Assembly: GCA_021713295.1 (NCBI GenBank)
Contig: JAKJJU010000016.1
Span: 1-59,545 of the forward strand
Source: Thiotrichales bacterium 19S3-11
Lineage (GTDB): Bacteria; Pseudomonadota; Gammaproteobacteria; Francisellales; Francisellaceae
Reading direction: 5' to 3'
DNA: 59,545 nt
Shown here: piece after piece, positions 17,344-27,400 of the stretch
Layout of the letters: each line of letters begins with the position of its first letter
Numbering within the stretch: the first letter of the stretch is position 1
Notes under the pieces: model-generated
The model's database searches: none
Told to the model about the DNA's origin: nothing
Seen by the model: the letters and a program-made list of their open reading frames with translations, nothing else
Program-made: the position numbers and the translations under genes

Positions 17344-19545
17344 TTAATCAATTGTTGGCAATAAATATAAAGATTCTGATGATAGCTTTTTCTCTTTCAT
17401 TTTTAAAAACAAAAATGGAGAGTCCATACGTTGCACAATAGGTTTATTAAACTTACTAATAAATAACTGAAAATCATTATCACTTACTTTCAATGATTTA
17501 TAATCTTGTCGCCTAACATAGAAATCCATCATTTTAGGCTGTAATTCGATAATTTGTTGATGTATTTGCTCATAACATTTTAATTTTTGTTCAATAGATA
17601 AAGATTGATTTTCTATTAGTTGATTTGCACAGTATTTAATATAATTTGTTGCAGCTTGATTCATATAAAAATTACAGTGTTCTGATTCAACTGATTTAAG
17701 AGGTTGATGATTGAAAAGTTTATTGGTATTTTCAACAAATGATTGCAGTTGCTCGATATTAATAGCTTGACTATCCACGCACTTTAATAACATATGATTA
17801 AAACATTCTTTTTTAATATCTGGATTGTTAATTTTATCAATTAATAATACTAATAAATCAATGGTATTTTGATCAAAAAAATCATCTAGGTTAGATAATA
17901 AATCAATTTGCTCTTGTAAATTGAAAATAGATAAGCTTTGCGCTAATTCATATTGGCATGTTTTAGGATAAAGTGTTAATAATGCCTTTATTGTTTTTAT
18001 AGGTAATTCATGCTCTGGCAAAGTATTTTGATATTCATTATATAATTGTTTGATTGCAGAATTAATGGTGTGATGTTTTTGTATAATATAAGATTTAGCT
18101 GCTCGATAGCGTTGATATAGACTACCTTTAGGGTTTATATGCTTATAGTTATGAATAATATAATGATTAATGTCACCAAAAATACTTAAATAATTTTGTT
18201 CGTGATTAGCATATTTATCATTTAATTGAGTAATTAGCTTTCGATGATGGCTTTTTTTAAAAAAGCCAGGATTATTGTATTGATTGAAAAATGATAATAA
18301 ATCTGCAATATCAATAGGCTGTTTATTTGCTAATTGATGCTTTGGTTTAATTAAACAATAAGTTTTATAAACTAAAAAGGGTGTTGCTAATACAGCACCT
18401 GCAATTATGCAGCCGAAAGATACAGCAGTATCAGCTAATGGATGTTGGCTAATTAGAATATCAATACCAGCTGCAGCGGCAAGTGAGTTTTTAATGGTAT
18501 TAACATAATCTCTAACTGTTGAAAATGGTTTTGAAATAGCTTTATATACTTTATAGATTGGGTTATTTTCAAATTTATTTTTCTTAGCATTAAGTTGGGC
18601 TTCTTTATTAGTTAAGGCAATTTTGAGTTGTGCTTTAATTTCATCATCTGTTTGACCGCCAATATGACTAATATATTTTTTATAGTTAGAGTCATGTTTA
18701 AATTGGTCATGATATGTAAGCAATTTATCTTCTTTGTCTAATTTTTTTAGAAATTTAAGATATTCAAACTCTTCTTTTAGTTGTGTTTCTTTTTCTTTGA
18801 AATATTTATTAATAATAGAACCTAAAGTATAGATACCATAAAATACAGCCATACCGATAGCGACAGGCGGTACAGAAGCAGATACACCTAATAAACCTAA
18901 GAGCATAAATATATTACCAGCAACATATAATCCATCCGTTAATCCATCAATGACATTAGTAAAAATAAGCTTACGGTTATTTTTAGTGTTTGGTGGTTTT
19001 ATCGTATCAGTGGAATGTGTAGTAGAATTGATAAGGTATTGCTCGATTGCTTTTAAGTTAGCATTTCTTTTTTCTTCAAGTTTTAATTTATACAGATTAT
19101 TTGCAACTAATAAAATACCGACTGTAAATCCAATAGCACCAGCAGGTGAAAGTAATGAAGATGCAATGTGTTGATGACTAAATGTAGCAACTAAATTTGA
19201 AATATTAATCACTGCATGGCGGCCATTTTTAGCACCACTTAAACCAGTTCTAAATTGTTTATAATACTGATCAGTTTTTTTATTTGTATGAAACTGAGAG
19301 TACGCTTTAAAACTACCAAATATGCCAAGCATTACAAATAAGCTTAAGGATGAATAATAGGTTGCATCATGCTCAAAATTTAATTCTTTTCCAGAGATAT
19401 CTTCAAAATAGCCTAAAATACTTTCTGTTAAATAAATTGAGTCAGCTTGTTGGTCAAATGCATTTAAAATACGTTGATAGTAATGACGTTCATTGTCAAA
19501 CTTATTTTGATAATAAATATTGTCTAATTCAGTATAACTCATCAT
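17344..19545 (-). CDS. Large hypothetical membrane/coiled-coil protein between two IS6-type copies
   Basis: 733 residues (tandem ATGs; AGG is best spaced to the second at 19542). Not recognised. Hydrophobic segments occur near residues 65-80, 130-155, 205-250 and 365-400, separated by charged helical stretches (e.g. KEKETQLKEEFEYLKFLKKL). The C-terminal third is soluble and helical. This layout is common among large effectors of intracellular gammaproteobacteria that insert into host membranes, but no family motif supports that here. It is bounded by an IS6-type element and an inverted deletion derivative, suggesting it moved as cargo. Confidence 0.6.
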   Translation of the reverse strand: MMSYTELDNIYYQNKFDNERHYYQRILNAFDQQADSIYLTESILGYFEDISGKELNFEHDATYYSSLSLFVMLGIFGSFKAYSQFHTNKKTDQYYKQFRTGLSGAKNGRHAVINISNLVATFSHQHIASSLLSPAGAIGFTVGILLVANNLYKLKLEEKRNANLKAIEQYLINSTTHSTDTIKPPNTKNNRKLIFTNVIDGLTDGLYVAGNIFMLLGLLGVSASVPPVAIGMAVFYGIYTLGSIINKYFKEKETQLKEEFEYLKFLKKLDKEDKLLTYHDQFKHDSNYKKYISHIGGQTDDEIKAQLKIALTNKEAQLNAKKNKFENNPIYKVYKAISKPFSTVRDYVNTIKNSLAAAAGIDILISQHPLADTAVSFGCIIAGAVLATPFLVYKTYCLIKPKHQLANKQPIDIADLLSFFNQYNNPGFFKKSHHRKLITQLNDKYANHEQNYLSIFGDINHYIIHNYKHINPKGSLYQRYRAAKSYIIQKHHTINSAIKQLYNEYQNTLPEHELPIKTIKALLTLYPKTCQYELAQSLSIFNLQEQIDLLSNLDDFFDQNTIDLLVLLIDKINNPDIKKECFNHMLLKCVDSQAINIEQLQSFVENTNKLFNHQPLKSVESEHCNFYMNQAATNYIKYCANQLIENQSLSIEQKLKCYEQIHQQIIELQPKMMDFYVRRQDYKSLKVSDNDFQLFISKFNKPIVQRMDSPFLFLKMKEKKLSSESLYLLPTID

Positions 19546-19621
19546 AAGTACCTAAAACTGAATATTTTGACGTTATTATGGCAAAGAACTGTTACATATT
19601 TATTAATTATGTAATTTTTTA

Positions 19622-19897
19622 GAATCTGTCGCAAACTAGCTTCTTAATAATCGTATTGAACAAGATCATCGCAATATAAAACGGCTAACCAATCCCATGC
19701 TAGGATTTAAATCTTGGCACTCAATGGAGTCTACTATTGCAGGATATGAATTGGTTAACATGCTTAAGAAAGGTCAGCATATCAATGCTGATAATATGAC
19801 AGTTTATGATCAATTCTATGCATTAGCAGCATAATTGCGTCCAGAGCAGGCTGTTTTGTGTATATTTTATGCTAAAAATTGAGTTTGCGACAGATCC
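19622..19897 (+). mobile_element. Deletion derivative of the IS6-type element
   Basis: 276 bases with the same ends as the 16406-17259 element: GAATCTGTCGCAAACTAG at the left, GAGTTTGCGACAGATCC at the right. It keeps only the last ~64 codons of the transposase on the plus strand (from LNNRIEQDHRNIKR to the stop at 19832-19834) joined directly to the left end. This is a non-autonomous, MITE-like copy in inverted orientation to the first element. It lacks the 5' two thirds of the gene. Confidence 0.85.
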
Positions 19898-19912
19898 CTA
19901 AATAGTTTAGTA

Positions 19913-21124
19913 TCAACTATCAACTTTGGTTAATTCTCGTATAACTTCATATAAAACAACAAAAAGTACTAGAATGCCGATAATTAACATGACTAATGGA
20001 ATTTTGAAATACAGTGCGTGATGAATAAACCCAACTGAAGTGGATGCGATAAAGCCTATTGTCATAGCAATGAATGTTGTTAAAGATGATGCGGTAGGTT
20101 TATCATTAGCATTTTGGACGGCTAACGCACCAGCAGTTGAAAAAATCATCGGTAAGCCGACAAACATTATAATTGATGGGACAAAAAATGCATACGGATT
20201 TGGTGTGCTAAACAAAGGAAATAGCACTAAAAAGAAAGAACTAATTAACGTGATAATTGTACCAATAAGCATAATAATAGATGCTTTTAGACGATGATCG
20301 AATTTTGCTGTAAGTAAATTTCCGATGAAATAGCCAAACATAATGACTAAATAATCAATACCAAAGGTAGTATTTGATAAGCCTATTTCATTTATGCTAA
20401 TAATTGATGCAGTTGCCGCCATAATATAGATTATTGATATGGTTAAGCCCCAAATTAAACCATAACGATAAACATTAGATTTACCCAACTCAACACGATA
20501 TCGATATAAAATCTCTTTGAATGATGCTTTTGGTGTAGTTCTGGGTTTTGTTTCAGGCAAGAAATATGCCAAAATTAATACGAGTAACGTATATAGCGTT
20601 AAAAATATAAAATTACTTTGCCAGTTGATGTAGGTTGTTAATTGACTACCAATAAAAATACCAACACCAGGCATTATTGCAAATGAGCTAGTAGCGTAAG
20701 CAGTAACTCTGCGTGCTGTTGTACTTTGGTAAACATCACCAATCATTGTAAAGGTAAGTGTTAACCCCGCACCACAGCCTAATGCCATAATTAATCTGCC
20801 AATAAGTACAATTGTAAAATCATTGAAAATAGAAGATATTAATCCGCCAATTAATGCAATAATAAGACCAATATAGAGTGAGTTTTTCCTACCAAAACGA
20901 TTGGCTAATGCACCATATGGTAACTGGCTAATTGCATAACCTAAAACAAAGATTGTAATAACTAACTCACTTTGACTTAAGCTAATATTAAAGTGTTGAG
21001 CAATGGCAGGTAACGCTGCTGAAGGTAGAACACTGCCAACAGATGCAATTGAAATCAATAAAATTAGTGTTATTAAAGGTAATTGCCCTGGTGTTGGATG
21101 TGTGTATTTTTGCTGTTGTGTCAT
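19913..21124 (-). CDS. MFS exporter (Bcr/CflA-like)
   Basis: 403 residues with about 12 hydrophobic helices. SVLPSAALPAIA follows helix 1, motif A is GALANRFGRKN, and PETKPR follows helix 6 as in Bcr-type transporters. It is directly downstream of the small IS derivative. It is the third transporter of this subfamily in the window. The substrate is unknown. Confidence 0.83.
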   Translation of the reverse strand: MTQQQKYTHPTPGQLPLITLILLISIASVGSVLPSAALPAIAQHFNISLSQSELVITIFVLGYAISQLPYGALANRFGRKNSLYIGLIIALIGGLISSIFNDFTIVLIGRLIMALGCGAGLTLTFTMIGDVYQSTTARRVTAYATSSFAIMPGVGIFIGSQLTTYINWQSNFIFLTLYTLLVLILAYFLPETKPRTTPKASFKEILYRYRVELGKSNVYRYGLIWGLTISIIYIMAATASIISINEIGLSNTTFGIDYLVIMFGYFIGNLLTAKFDHRLKASIIMLIGTIITLISSFFLVLFPLFSTPNPYAFFVPSIIMFVGLPMIFSTAGALAVQNANDKPTASSLTTFIAMTIGFIASTSVGFIHHALYFKIPLVMLIIGILVLFVVLYEVIRELTKVDS

Positions 21125-21258
21125 ACGGATGCCAAAAATGCGTTAAAGCTTAAGTATAATGAAGCTTATCATTAGCTGATATAGAAGTACATTTAGAAAA
21201 ATTGATCAGGTGAATAAATAAAACTGATTTAAATTTAATAACCTAACTTAGGTATAAA

Positions 21259-22857
21259 TTAAATGGTAACTTGATTTCTACCATTTTGTTTAGATAGGTA
21301 TAATTTTTTATCTGCTTGTTCAATTAATACATTCAAGTCATCTAACTTATCAATTGAACTAATACCGATACTGATGGTGACATAGTTACTAACGTTAGAA
21401 TTTTTATTTTCAATTTGTAAGTTATAAATCGTCTCTCGCATGCGTTGTGCAATTATGGCAGCTTCGTTAGCTGAGGTTTTCGGTAATAAAACAATAAATT
21501 CTTCTCCGCCATATCTGGCAAGAATATCTTCCTGACCACGTAAATTCTGTTTGAGTGTTTGGGCAACTTTTTTAATGCAATAATCGCCTTTTTGATGGCC
21601 ATAAGTGTCATTAAAGGCTTTAAAGTAATCAATATCACACATCATGCAAGAAATTGGTAGTAGCGATTGATCTTTAGCAATTTTCATTCGATTGAGAACT
21701 TGATTAAAAAAACCGCGATTGTAGATTCCGGTTAGCCCATCGTACATCGCCTTTCTTTCTGCAATAATTAAGCGTTTTTGTCGTTTTAAAAACCCAAATA
21801 GGGCGAACTCAATTATAATGAGTGCGACAATTGAAAATAAAATATTTAAGATAATTCCATATCTAAACTCGCTAATTAGCTGACTAATATTACTCCAAAT
21901 TAGTACAAAACCAACGGGTTTTGGCGTTTTGCTTGTACTAGATTGATAGTCAAACAAAGGGAAGTAATATACAGATAAATAATTGTTATTGTAATGAATA
22001 ATGTTAACATTTTCAGAGTTTAAATGATCACTAATTATAGTTCTTGAAAATATAGCATTTACCTCACTGGAAGAGCTTGCTTCAAGATAAAAATCACCTT
22101 GCAGGTATTGCTTAAAATGTTGTTTAATAAACTCAGCCCACATTTTAGATTCAACATGATTCTTAGTTAGATAAACAGCCATATTTGTTGCAAAAGATTT
22201 TGCTATGACAGGCAAAATTTGTTTAAATGATGTTCCTGTTTCTAGGGCACCAACATAAACTTCCTTAGATGTTTTTGGATCAATCGTCCAAATGGGGTAG
22301 ACACCTCGTAATCCACTATAAATTCGGCCAGTTTCGAATCCATATCTAGGTGTTTTTTCTTGGTTGGTATCAACAATGATATGACGTAAATCATCCATAT
22401 TATCACCATATTTTTGAGGTTTGTGTACGCGCAGGAAACTCGTACTACCTGGCCCTAAATGATAATGTAATTGTCTGATATTAAAACTCTCAGTTAAGTT
22501 ATCCCAAGCTGGTTTAACTTTGGCTAAGAGTTCCATTCTTGCTTGATTAGCTTTAACGCCACCAGCACCACCACCTTCTTGAATAACAGCATTTTTACCC
22601 ATCAAAAATAATTGGTTAAGATCATCATTTTTACTGATAAATAATGCTAATTGCATCATGTTTCGATAAGTCATTTCTAACGTTAAATTAAACTCAGCCT
22701 GATGAGACTTGGCTGTTGCCAATATGCTTTCATCTAATGCCTTTTTACTCGTATAATAATTTAAAACAATGAAAATTATATCTAATAAAAAAACAATAAT
22801 ACTGATATAAACAATTAATTTCTTTTGGCGTTTAAATAATGCTTTTCCTTGCTTCAT
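21259..22857 (-). CDS. Membrane diguanylate cyclase with periplasmic sensor domain
   Basis: 532 residues. TM1 is at about 14-35, followed by a ~295-residue periplasmic region with dCACHE/LuxQ-like features (RNMMQLALF, LRVHKPQKYGDN, GLRGVYPIW, GALETGTSFK). TM2 is at about 334-356, and the GGDEF domain (370-532) carries GGEEF at 450-454. It should make cyclic di-GMP in response to an external ligand. The residues before GGEEF (RGQED) do not form an RxxD inhibitory site at the usual spacing. A PilZ protein encoded at 42583 is a possible reader, although type IV pilus PilZ proteins often do not bind the nucleotide. Confidence 0.92.
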   Translation of the reverse strand: MKQGKALFKRQKKLIVYISIIVFLLDIIFIVLNYYTSKKALDESILATAKSHQAEFNLTLEMTYRNMMQLALFISKNDDLNQLFLMGKNAVIQEGGGAGGVKANQARMELLAKVKPAWDNLTESFNIRQLHYHLGPGSTSFLRVHKPQKYGDNMDDLRHIIVDTNQEKTPRYGFETGRIYSGLRGVYPIWTIDPKTSKEVYVGALETGTSFKQILPVIAKSFATNMAVYLTKNHVESKMWAEFIKQHFKQYLQGDFYLEASSSSEVNAIFSRTIISDHLNSENVNIIHYNNNYLSVYYFPLFDYQSSTSKTPKPVGFVLIWSNISQLISEFRYGIILNILFSIVALIIIEFALFGFLKRQKRLIIAERKAMYDGLTGIYNRGFFNQVLNRMKIAKDQSLLPISCMMCDIDYFKAFNDTYGHQKGDYCIKKVAQTLKQNLRGQEDILARYGGEEFIVLLPKTSANEAAIIAQRMRETIYNLQIENKNSNVSNYVTISIGISSIDKLDDLNVLIEQADKKLYLSKQNGRNQVTI

Positions 22858-22893
22858 ATGTATGCTCTTGATTTTTAAGCTAGCCTAGTCAGT

Positions 22894-23406
22894 TCATTTG
22901 TTATTAAATGCATCAATGGTAGATTTCACATGCTGATCTATATCACCATCATCTGAACTTAACGTATGGCTTTGAACCATATTATATAAATGATCTCTTT
23001 GTTTGCGTAAATCAGTTAAGAATTCGCTATATTGATGATTAGCTAATAAAGGTCGATTATGTCCAATTCTTTCTAATTGAACAGGTAAACTTACCTGTAG
23101 AAAGACGCTAAACTCTGTTTTTAATATCGCCTGATTTTCAGGTAATTCAATAATACTATCATCCGTTGTTACGACAATATTTTCTAATGATGTTTGGTAG
23201 TTTAAAATGTGTGATAAAGTTTGTTGAAATGCATGCTTTCCAGGTTCTGATAGCGTTTTAGTCATTGATTGGCCAATGCTGGGTTCTAAAGAAAAATCAG
23301 AATCAATAAATTTCCAATCTAATTTTTTAGCAATGGCTTGCGCAAGTACACCTTTACCCGCACCAGAATGACCAATAATAAAAATACGATTTGCTTGTTT
23401 TTGCAT
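22894..23406 (-). CDS. Shikimate-kinase-like P-loop protein
   Basis: 170 residues. Walker A GHSGAGKG is at 12-19, then DSD near 35-37 and a lid-like RPLL segment, following the fold order of AroK. Shikimate kinases have a GGG motif and a GExxFR arginine for substrate binding. Here those positions read TTDDS and GKHAFQ, so it is unlikely to be a genuine shikimate kinase and may phosphorylate something else. It is 36 bases upstream of the diguanylate cyclase start on the same strand, possibly co-transcribed. Confidence 0.6.
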   Translation of the reverse strand: MQKQANRIFIIGHSGAGKGVLAQAIAKKLDWKFIDSDFSLEPSIGQSMTKTLSEPGKHAFQQTLSHILNYQTSLENIVVTTDDSIIELPENQAILKTEFSVFLQVSLPVQLERIGHNRPLLANHQYSEFLTDLRKQRDHLYNMVQSHTLSSDDGDIDQHVKSTIDAFNNK

Positions 23407-23471
23407 TTTTTATAACTCCTAATTTCACAGCAATATAAGTTAAATAGTACTATATAAATAATACAATGCAA

Positions 23472-24395
23472 TTAGCATAGAAATTGAATAATTTTTTCTT
23501 TATTGTCATTATACGATTTTATACCAACATCAACTAAATTCTTAATGTTCTCTTTTGTAATATTATCCATTGCAGAATCTGCATGTTCAAGATCAGGATT
23601 AATACGCAGATGATTTTCAGCTAATAATGTCCGGCATTGGTATTCGCTAATGGTGGTATTACCCCGCATAAGATCATCGATAATTCCATGTTTAAGCCAA
23701 CTTACTTTACCCCAATGATCTGAACTTTTTACATGTTTTTTTCGAATAGCTGATTGCTTTTTTGAAAGGCCGGTCCCAAGAGATAACACTTTAATCTCAG
23801 ATAATGGATATCCAAGTTTAAGCGCATAGCTTAAAGCACACATACAAGGATCATTAGCCGCAATGCCGCCATCAACGAGCCAGTCATTGCCTATCTTAAC
23901 TGGAGGGAAATAAGTAGGAGCAGCACTGGATGCATCAGCAACCTGTGCAATAGTTGCATCTCTTTGTGAATCACTACCGCCAGTACTTTTAAAAACAACG
24001 GACTGCTTATTGGTTAGGTCATATGCTGTGATTAAAGTTGGTTTGTCAATATTTGTAAATTTCATATCACAACTTAAGATAGACTCGATCATTTTTGATT
24101 TTGAAACACCATCATAAATTGGTCCATAGAATAATGACACAAATCTTAAGAAGCGTTTGTGAAACATCTCACCAATCATTTGTGGATCAGTAAAATGTGT
24201 TAATACTTTTTCAGCAGAAAATTTCAATCCGTTAAGCTGCAGCATGATTAATGCGCCAGCAGAGCTGCCGGAACCAATATCATATTTGTTATAAATGGGT
24301 GTCTTTATTTCATTTTCAATGCATTTTAAAATAGTCGCTGGAATAATGCCTCGGATACCACCGCCATCGATTGATAAAATTGTGCATTTTGCCAA
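23472..24395 (-). CDS. Patatin-like phospholipase
   Basis: 307-residue lipid acyl hydrolase. The oxyanion loop DGGGIRG is at 10-16, the nucleophile elbow G-S-S-A-G has Ser45, and the catalytic Asp175 is in the DGG motif (VDGGIAAND). The dyad is complete. The long DGGGIRGxxPA form and FPP segment are like plant patatins and CapV/VipD relatives rather than RssA. No signal peptide is present, so it acts in the cytosol or is injected. No cyclic-nucleotide synthase neighbour indicates a CBASS system. Confidence 0.88.
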   Translation of the reverse strand: MAKCTILSIDGGGIRGIIPATILKCIENEIKTPIYNKYDIGSGSSAGALIMLQLNGLKFSAEKVLTHFTDPQMIGEMFHKRFLRFVSLFYGPIYDGVSKSKMIESILSCDMKFTNIDKPTLITAYDLTNKQSVVFKSTGGSDSQRDATIAQVADASSAAPTYFPPVKIGNDWLVDGGIAANDPCMCALSYALKLGYPLSEIKVLSLGTGLSKKQSAIRKKHVKSSDHWGKVSWLKHGIIDDLMRGNTTISEYQCRTLLAENHLRINPDLEHADSAMDNITKENIKNLVDVGIKSYNDNKEKIIQFLC

Positions 24396-24477
24396 TGTTT
24401 CGTCCTTGAATGTTCGTATAAAGTATCTTTATTTTAAGGTTTACAATAGGTTTACGCAAGTGAAATTAATAATGAAT

Positions 24478-27400
24478 TTATTCAATAGAATTAAATTTAT
24501 TTTTTAATTCGACATAATTAATTTTTCCGGTACCCAATAAAGGAATATCATGTTCGATGATAATCTCTTTTGCAATTGCTAACTCATTTAGGCCAACGGC
24601 TTTAAAATGTTCTCTCATTTGATTTCTATCTGCATTTGGATAATTAGTTATTAATACTAAACGTTCACCCTTTTTCTGATCAGGTAAGTTAATTACAGCA
24701 TGTAAGTATGATGGCCATAGGTTAGTTAATTCATTTTCAACTTGTGTTAGTGAGATCATTTCACCTGCAATTTTAGCAAATCGCTTAGCTCTATCTAGAA
24801 TGAAAACATAACCTTGTTCATCTATTCTAACGATATCACCTGTATCATACCAGTTATCTTTTAAAGGCTGTAAAATGCCTGGTTTATCTTCTAATAGATA
24901 GCCACTCATAATATTAGGCCCTTTTACAAAAAGTCTGCCACCTTGGTCAATACCATCTATGGATTCAAGTTTATGCTCAATCATTGGTAGTAGTTTGCCG
25001 ACTGAGCCAACTTTATTTTGCATGGGCGTATTCATCGATAGTGCCGGTGCCGTTTCAGTTGCTCCATACCCTTCAAAAATACGTAAACCAAATTTTTCTG
25101 CATAGAGTTTACGAGTGTCATCTTTCAGTTTTTCTGCACCAGCAAAGATATAACGTACATTATAAAAGTCATAGGGATGTGCATGTTGTGCATAACCATT
25201 TAAGAACGTTCCTGTACCTAAAAGGATGGTTGAATTTGTATCATAGATCAGTTCAGGTACAATTTTAAAGTGTAAAGGAGACGGGTAGAAAAAAACAGGA
25301 ACACCAGAAAAAACGGGCACGAGTGTACCGATTGTTAGTCCAAATGAATGAAATAATGGTAATGCATTAAAAATGCGATCGCTTTTATTAAAATCAATCT
25401 TAGCGGTTAATTGATAACGATTGGCTTGCAAATTCTTATGACTTAAAACAACACCTTTTGGCGTCCCTTCTGAGCCAGAGGTAAATAGAATAACTGCTTT
25501 AGACTCAGCGTTTATGTGACGCTTATAACATTTCAAAAATATAGGTGAAAAGTAATAACATAAGATGCCTTTTGCTTTTTTACTTTTTGTTAATAAACTT
25601 GGTATATCTTCAAGGTAGTGAATTGTTAATCCCGCTTTTTGTATTGCATTGACTGATTCAACTAGTTCGGCTTGTTCTAAAAAGACTCTTGAAGTAATGA
25701 GGTGTTGTGCTTTTGCTGTATGACATGCGCTGAGTAAGTTTTTAGTACCACTTGAGAAATTTAGCATAATTGGTGTGCACATAGCTGCTTGTGTTGCAAA
25801 AAAGCTTATAAGCGTTGCGTTTGTATTTGGTAATAACAGTGCAATATTTTCATGTCTTTGAGAAAATGATTTAATATGTGCACCAAATAGTAGTGACTTC
25901 TGTAAAACTTGTCGGTAGTTGATGGGGTGGCGGCTAATATCTTCAGCAATTTTTACTTTAGCACCATGTGTTTTTTTGGCTTCAAATAGTGCCTGGAGTA
26001 AAGGCTTATGACTCTGGCTTGACTCAAACATCACTTCTGTCATTAAGTCGTATAATTGTTGACTAGCAAGTTTACGCTTTTCACGTTGAGATAAGTGTTT
26101 GTCTAATTTAAATTCTCTTGGCGGTAAAATATGTAGCGTAATTTTAGGGAATAGACGTACTTTTACTTTTCCTTTTAAGCGAGTAAACGGAGTATACATA
26201 GCGCCATCGATTCTAATTGGTAAAATTGGGGCTTCTGCTTTATCAGCAATAACACCTGGGCCTTGATAGACTTTCATTAACGCTCCAGTCATTGTTAGGC
26301 GTCCTTCGGGGAAGATAACACAATGCTTGCCTTTTTTAATTTCATTAATCAGGCCTTTAAGGCTCATTGGGTTAGTCGGATCCATAGGATAGGCGTCAAC
26401 TAGAGGTAAAAATAGTTTTACCCACCAACGTTCTGCAATAAATGTATTAATAGCAAAAATTGGTTTTTTTGGTAGAAATACAGCTAAAAGCAGTGCATCT
26501 AGAAAAGAGGTATGGTTTGCAATAATTAATGCTTTTTCATTAATATCTTTATAGTGATCTATGCCTTTAACTTCAACACGATAGAAAAATTTTAACACTC
26601 TCTCTGCTAACGATTTAAATAAATCTTCAGGTAGTAAGCGACAAATATAAATACTTACAACAAAATTTAATAGAGCTAATATTAAAAAGATACTTTCAAT
26701 GGATAGTTCGAATAGTTGCATCCAGATGGCAACAAAAATAGACATAATGACCATAAATAGTGCATTTAATATATTATTTGCTGCGATAGTGCGGGAACAT
26801 TCTTTTTTATCACTTAAATGCTGAACCATAGCGTATAACGGTACAGTATAAATGCCACCGCAAATAGAAATAAAAAATGTCATTAAAATGACAAACCAAG
26901 CAGTAGCTGAAGATAAAAATGAACCCAAACCAATCGCATGGCCACTTAAGTTAGAGTGCATTAGTGTATAAATGTGACTTGCAAAGTAAAGTAGTAGCAT
27001 AAATACCGTCATAAAAATAGCAGCTAATGGCACATAACGTGCGCTGATTTCACCGTGTTGAACTTTATTACTAATTAGAGCGCCAACTGCAATACCAACT
27101 GAAAATAATATGATGAAAAAGTTAAATACAGCAGGTGTGCCGCCAAGTACATCTTTAACAAAGGCAGGGAATAATGTCATATAGCATGCAGCGACTAACC
27201 AAAACCAAGAAATGCCTAATATTGCCATAAAAACACGTCTATTTGCTTTCGTTTTTTTAATGATTTGGTAGGTAGAGGAAAAAATATTTGGATTTAATTT
27301 AATAGTTTCATCAGCAGGGGGGGCTGTTGGTATTTGAAATGCTGTCAGAAGACCAATAATTGCAAAAGCAACACCAAGAACGGTAACTATTTCTGGCCCA

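Noticed and set aside
16397-19905. True composite transposon with target duplication
   Set aside because: No matching short duplications flank the outer ends, and the only transposase is broken, so recent transposition as a unit is not supported.
23472-24395. CBASS-type phospholipase effector (CapV)
   Set aside because: No CD-NTase or accessory gene is adjacent; neighbours are a P-loop protein and aas. The nearby GGDEF protein is an ordinary membrane sensor.
24984-25268. 94-codon plus-strand frame
   Set aside because: Shadow of the acyl-ACP synthetase domain on the other strand.
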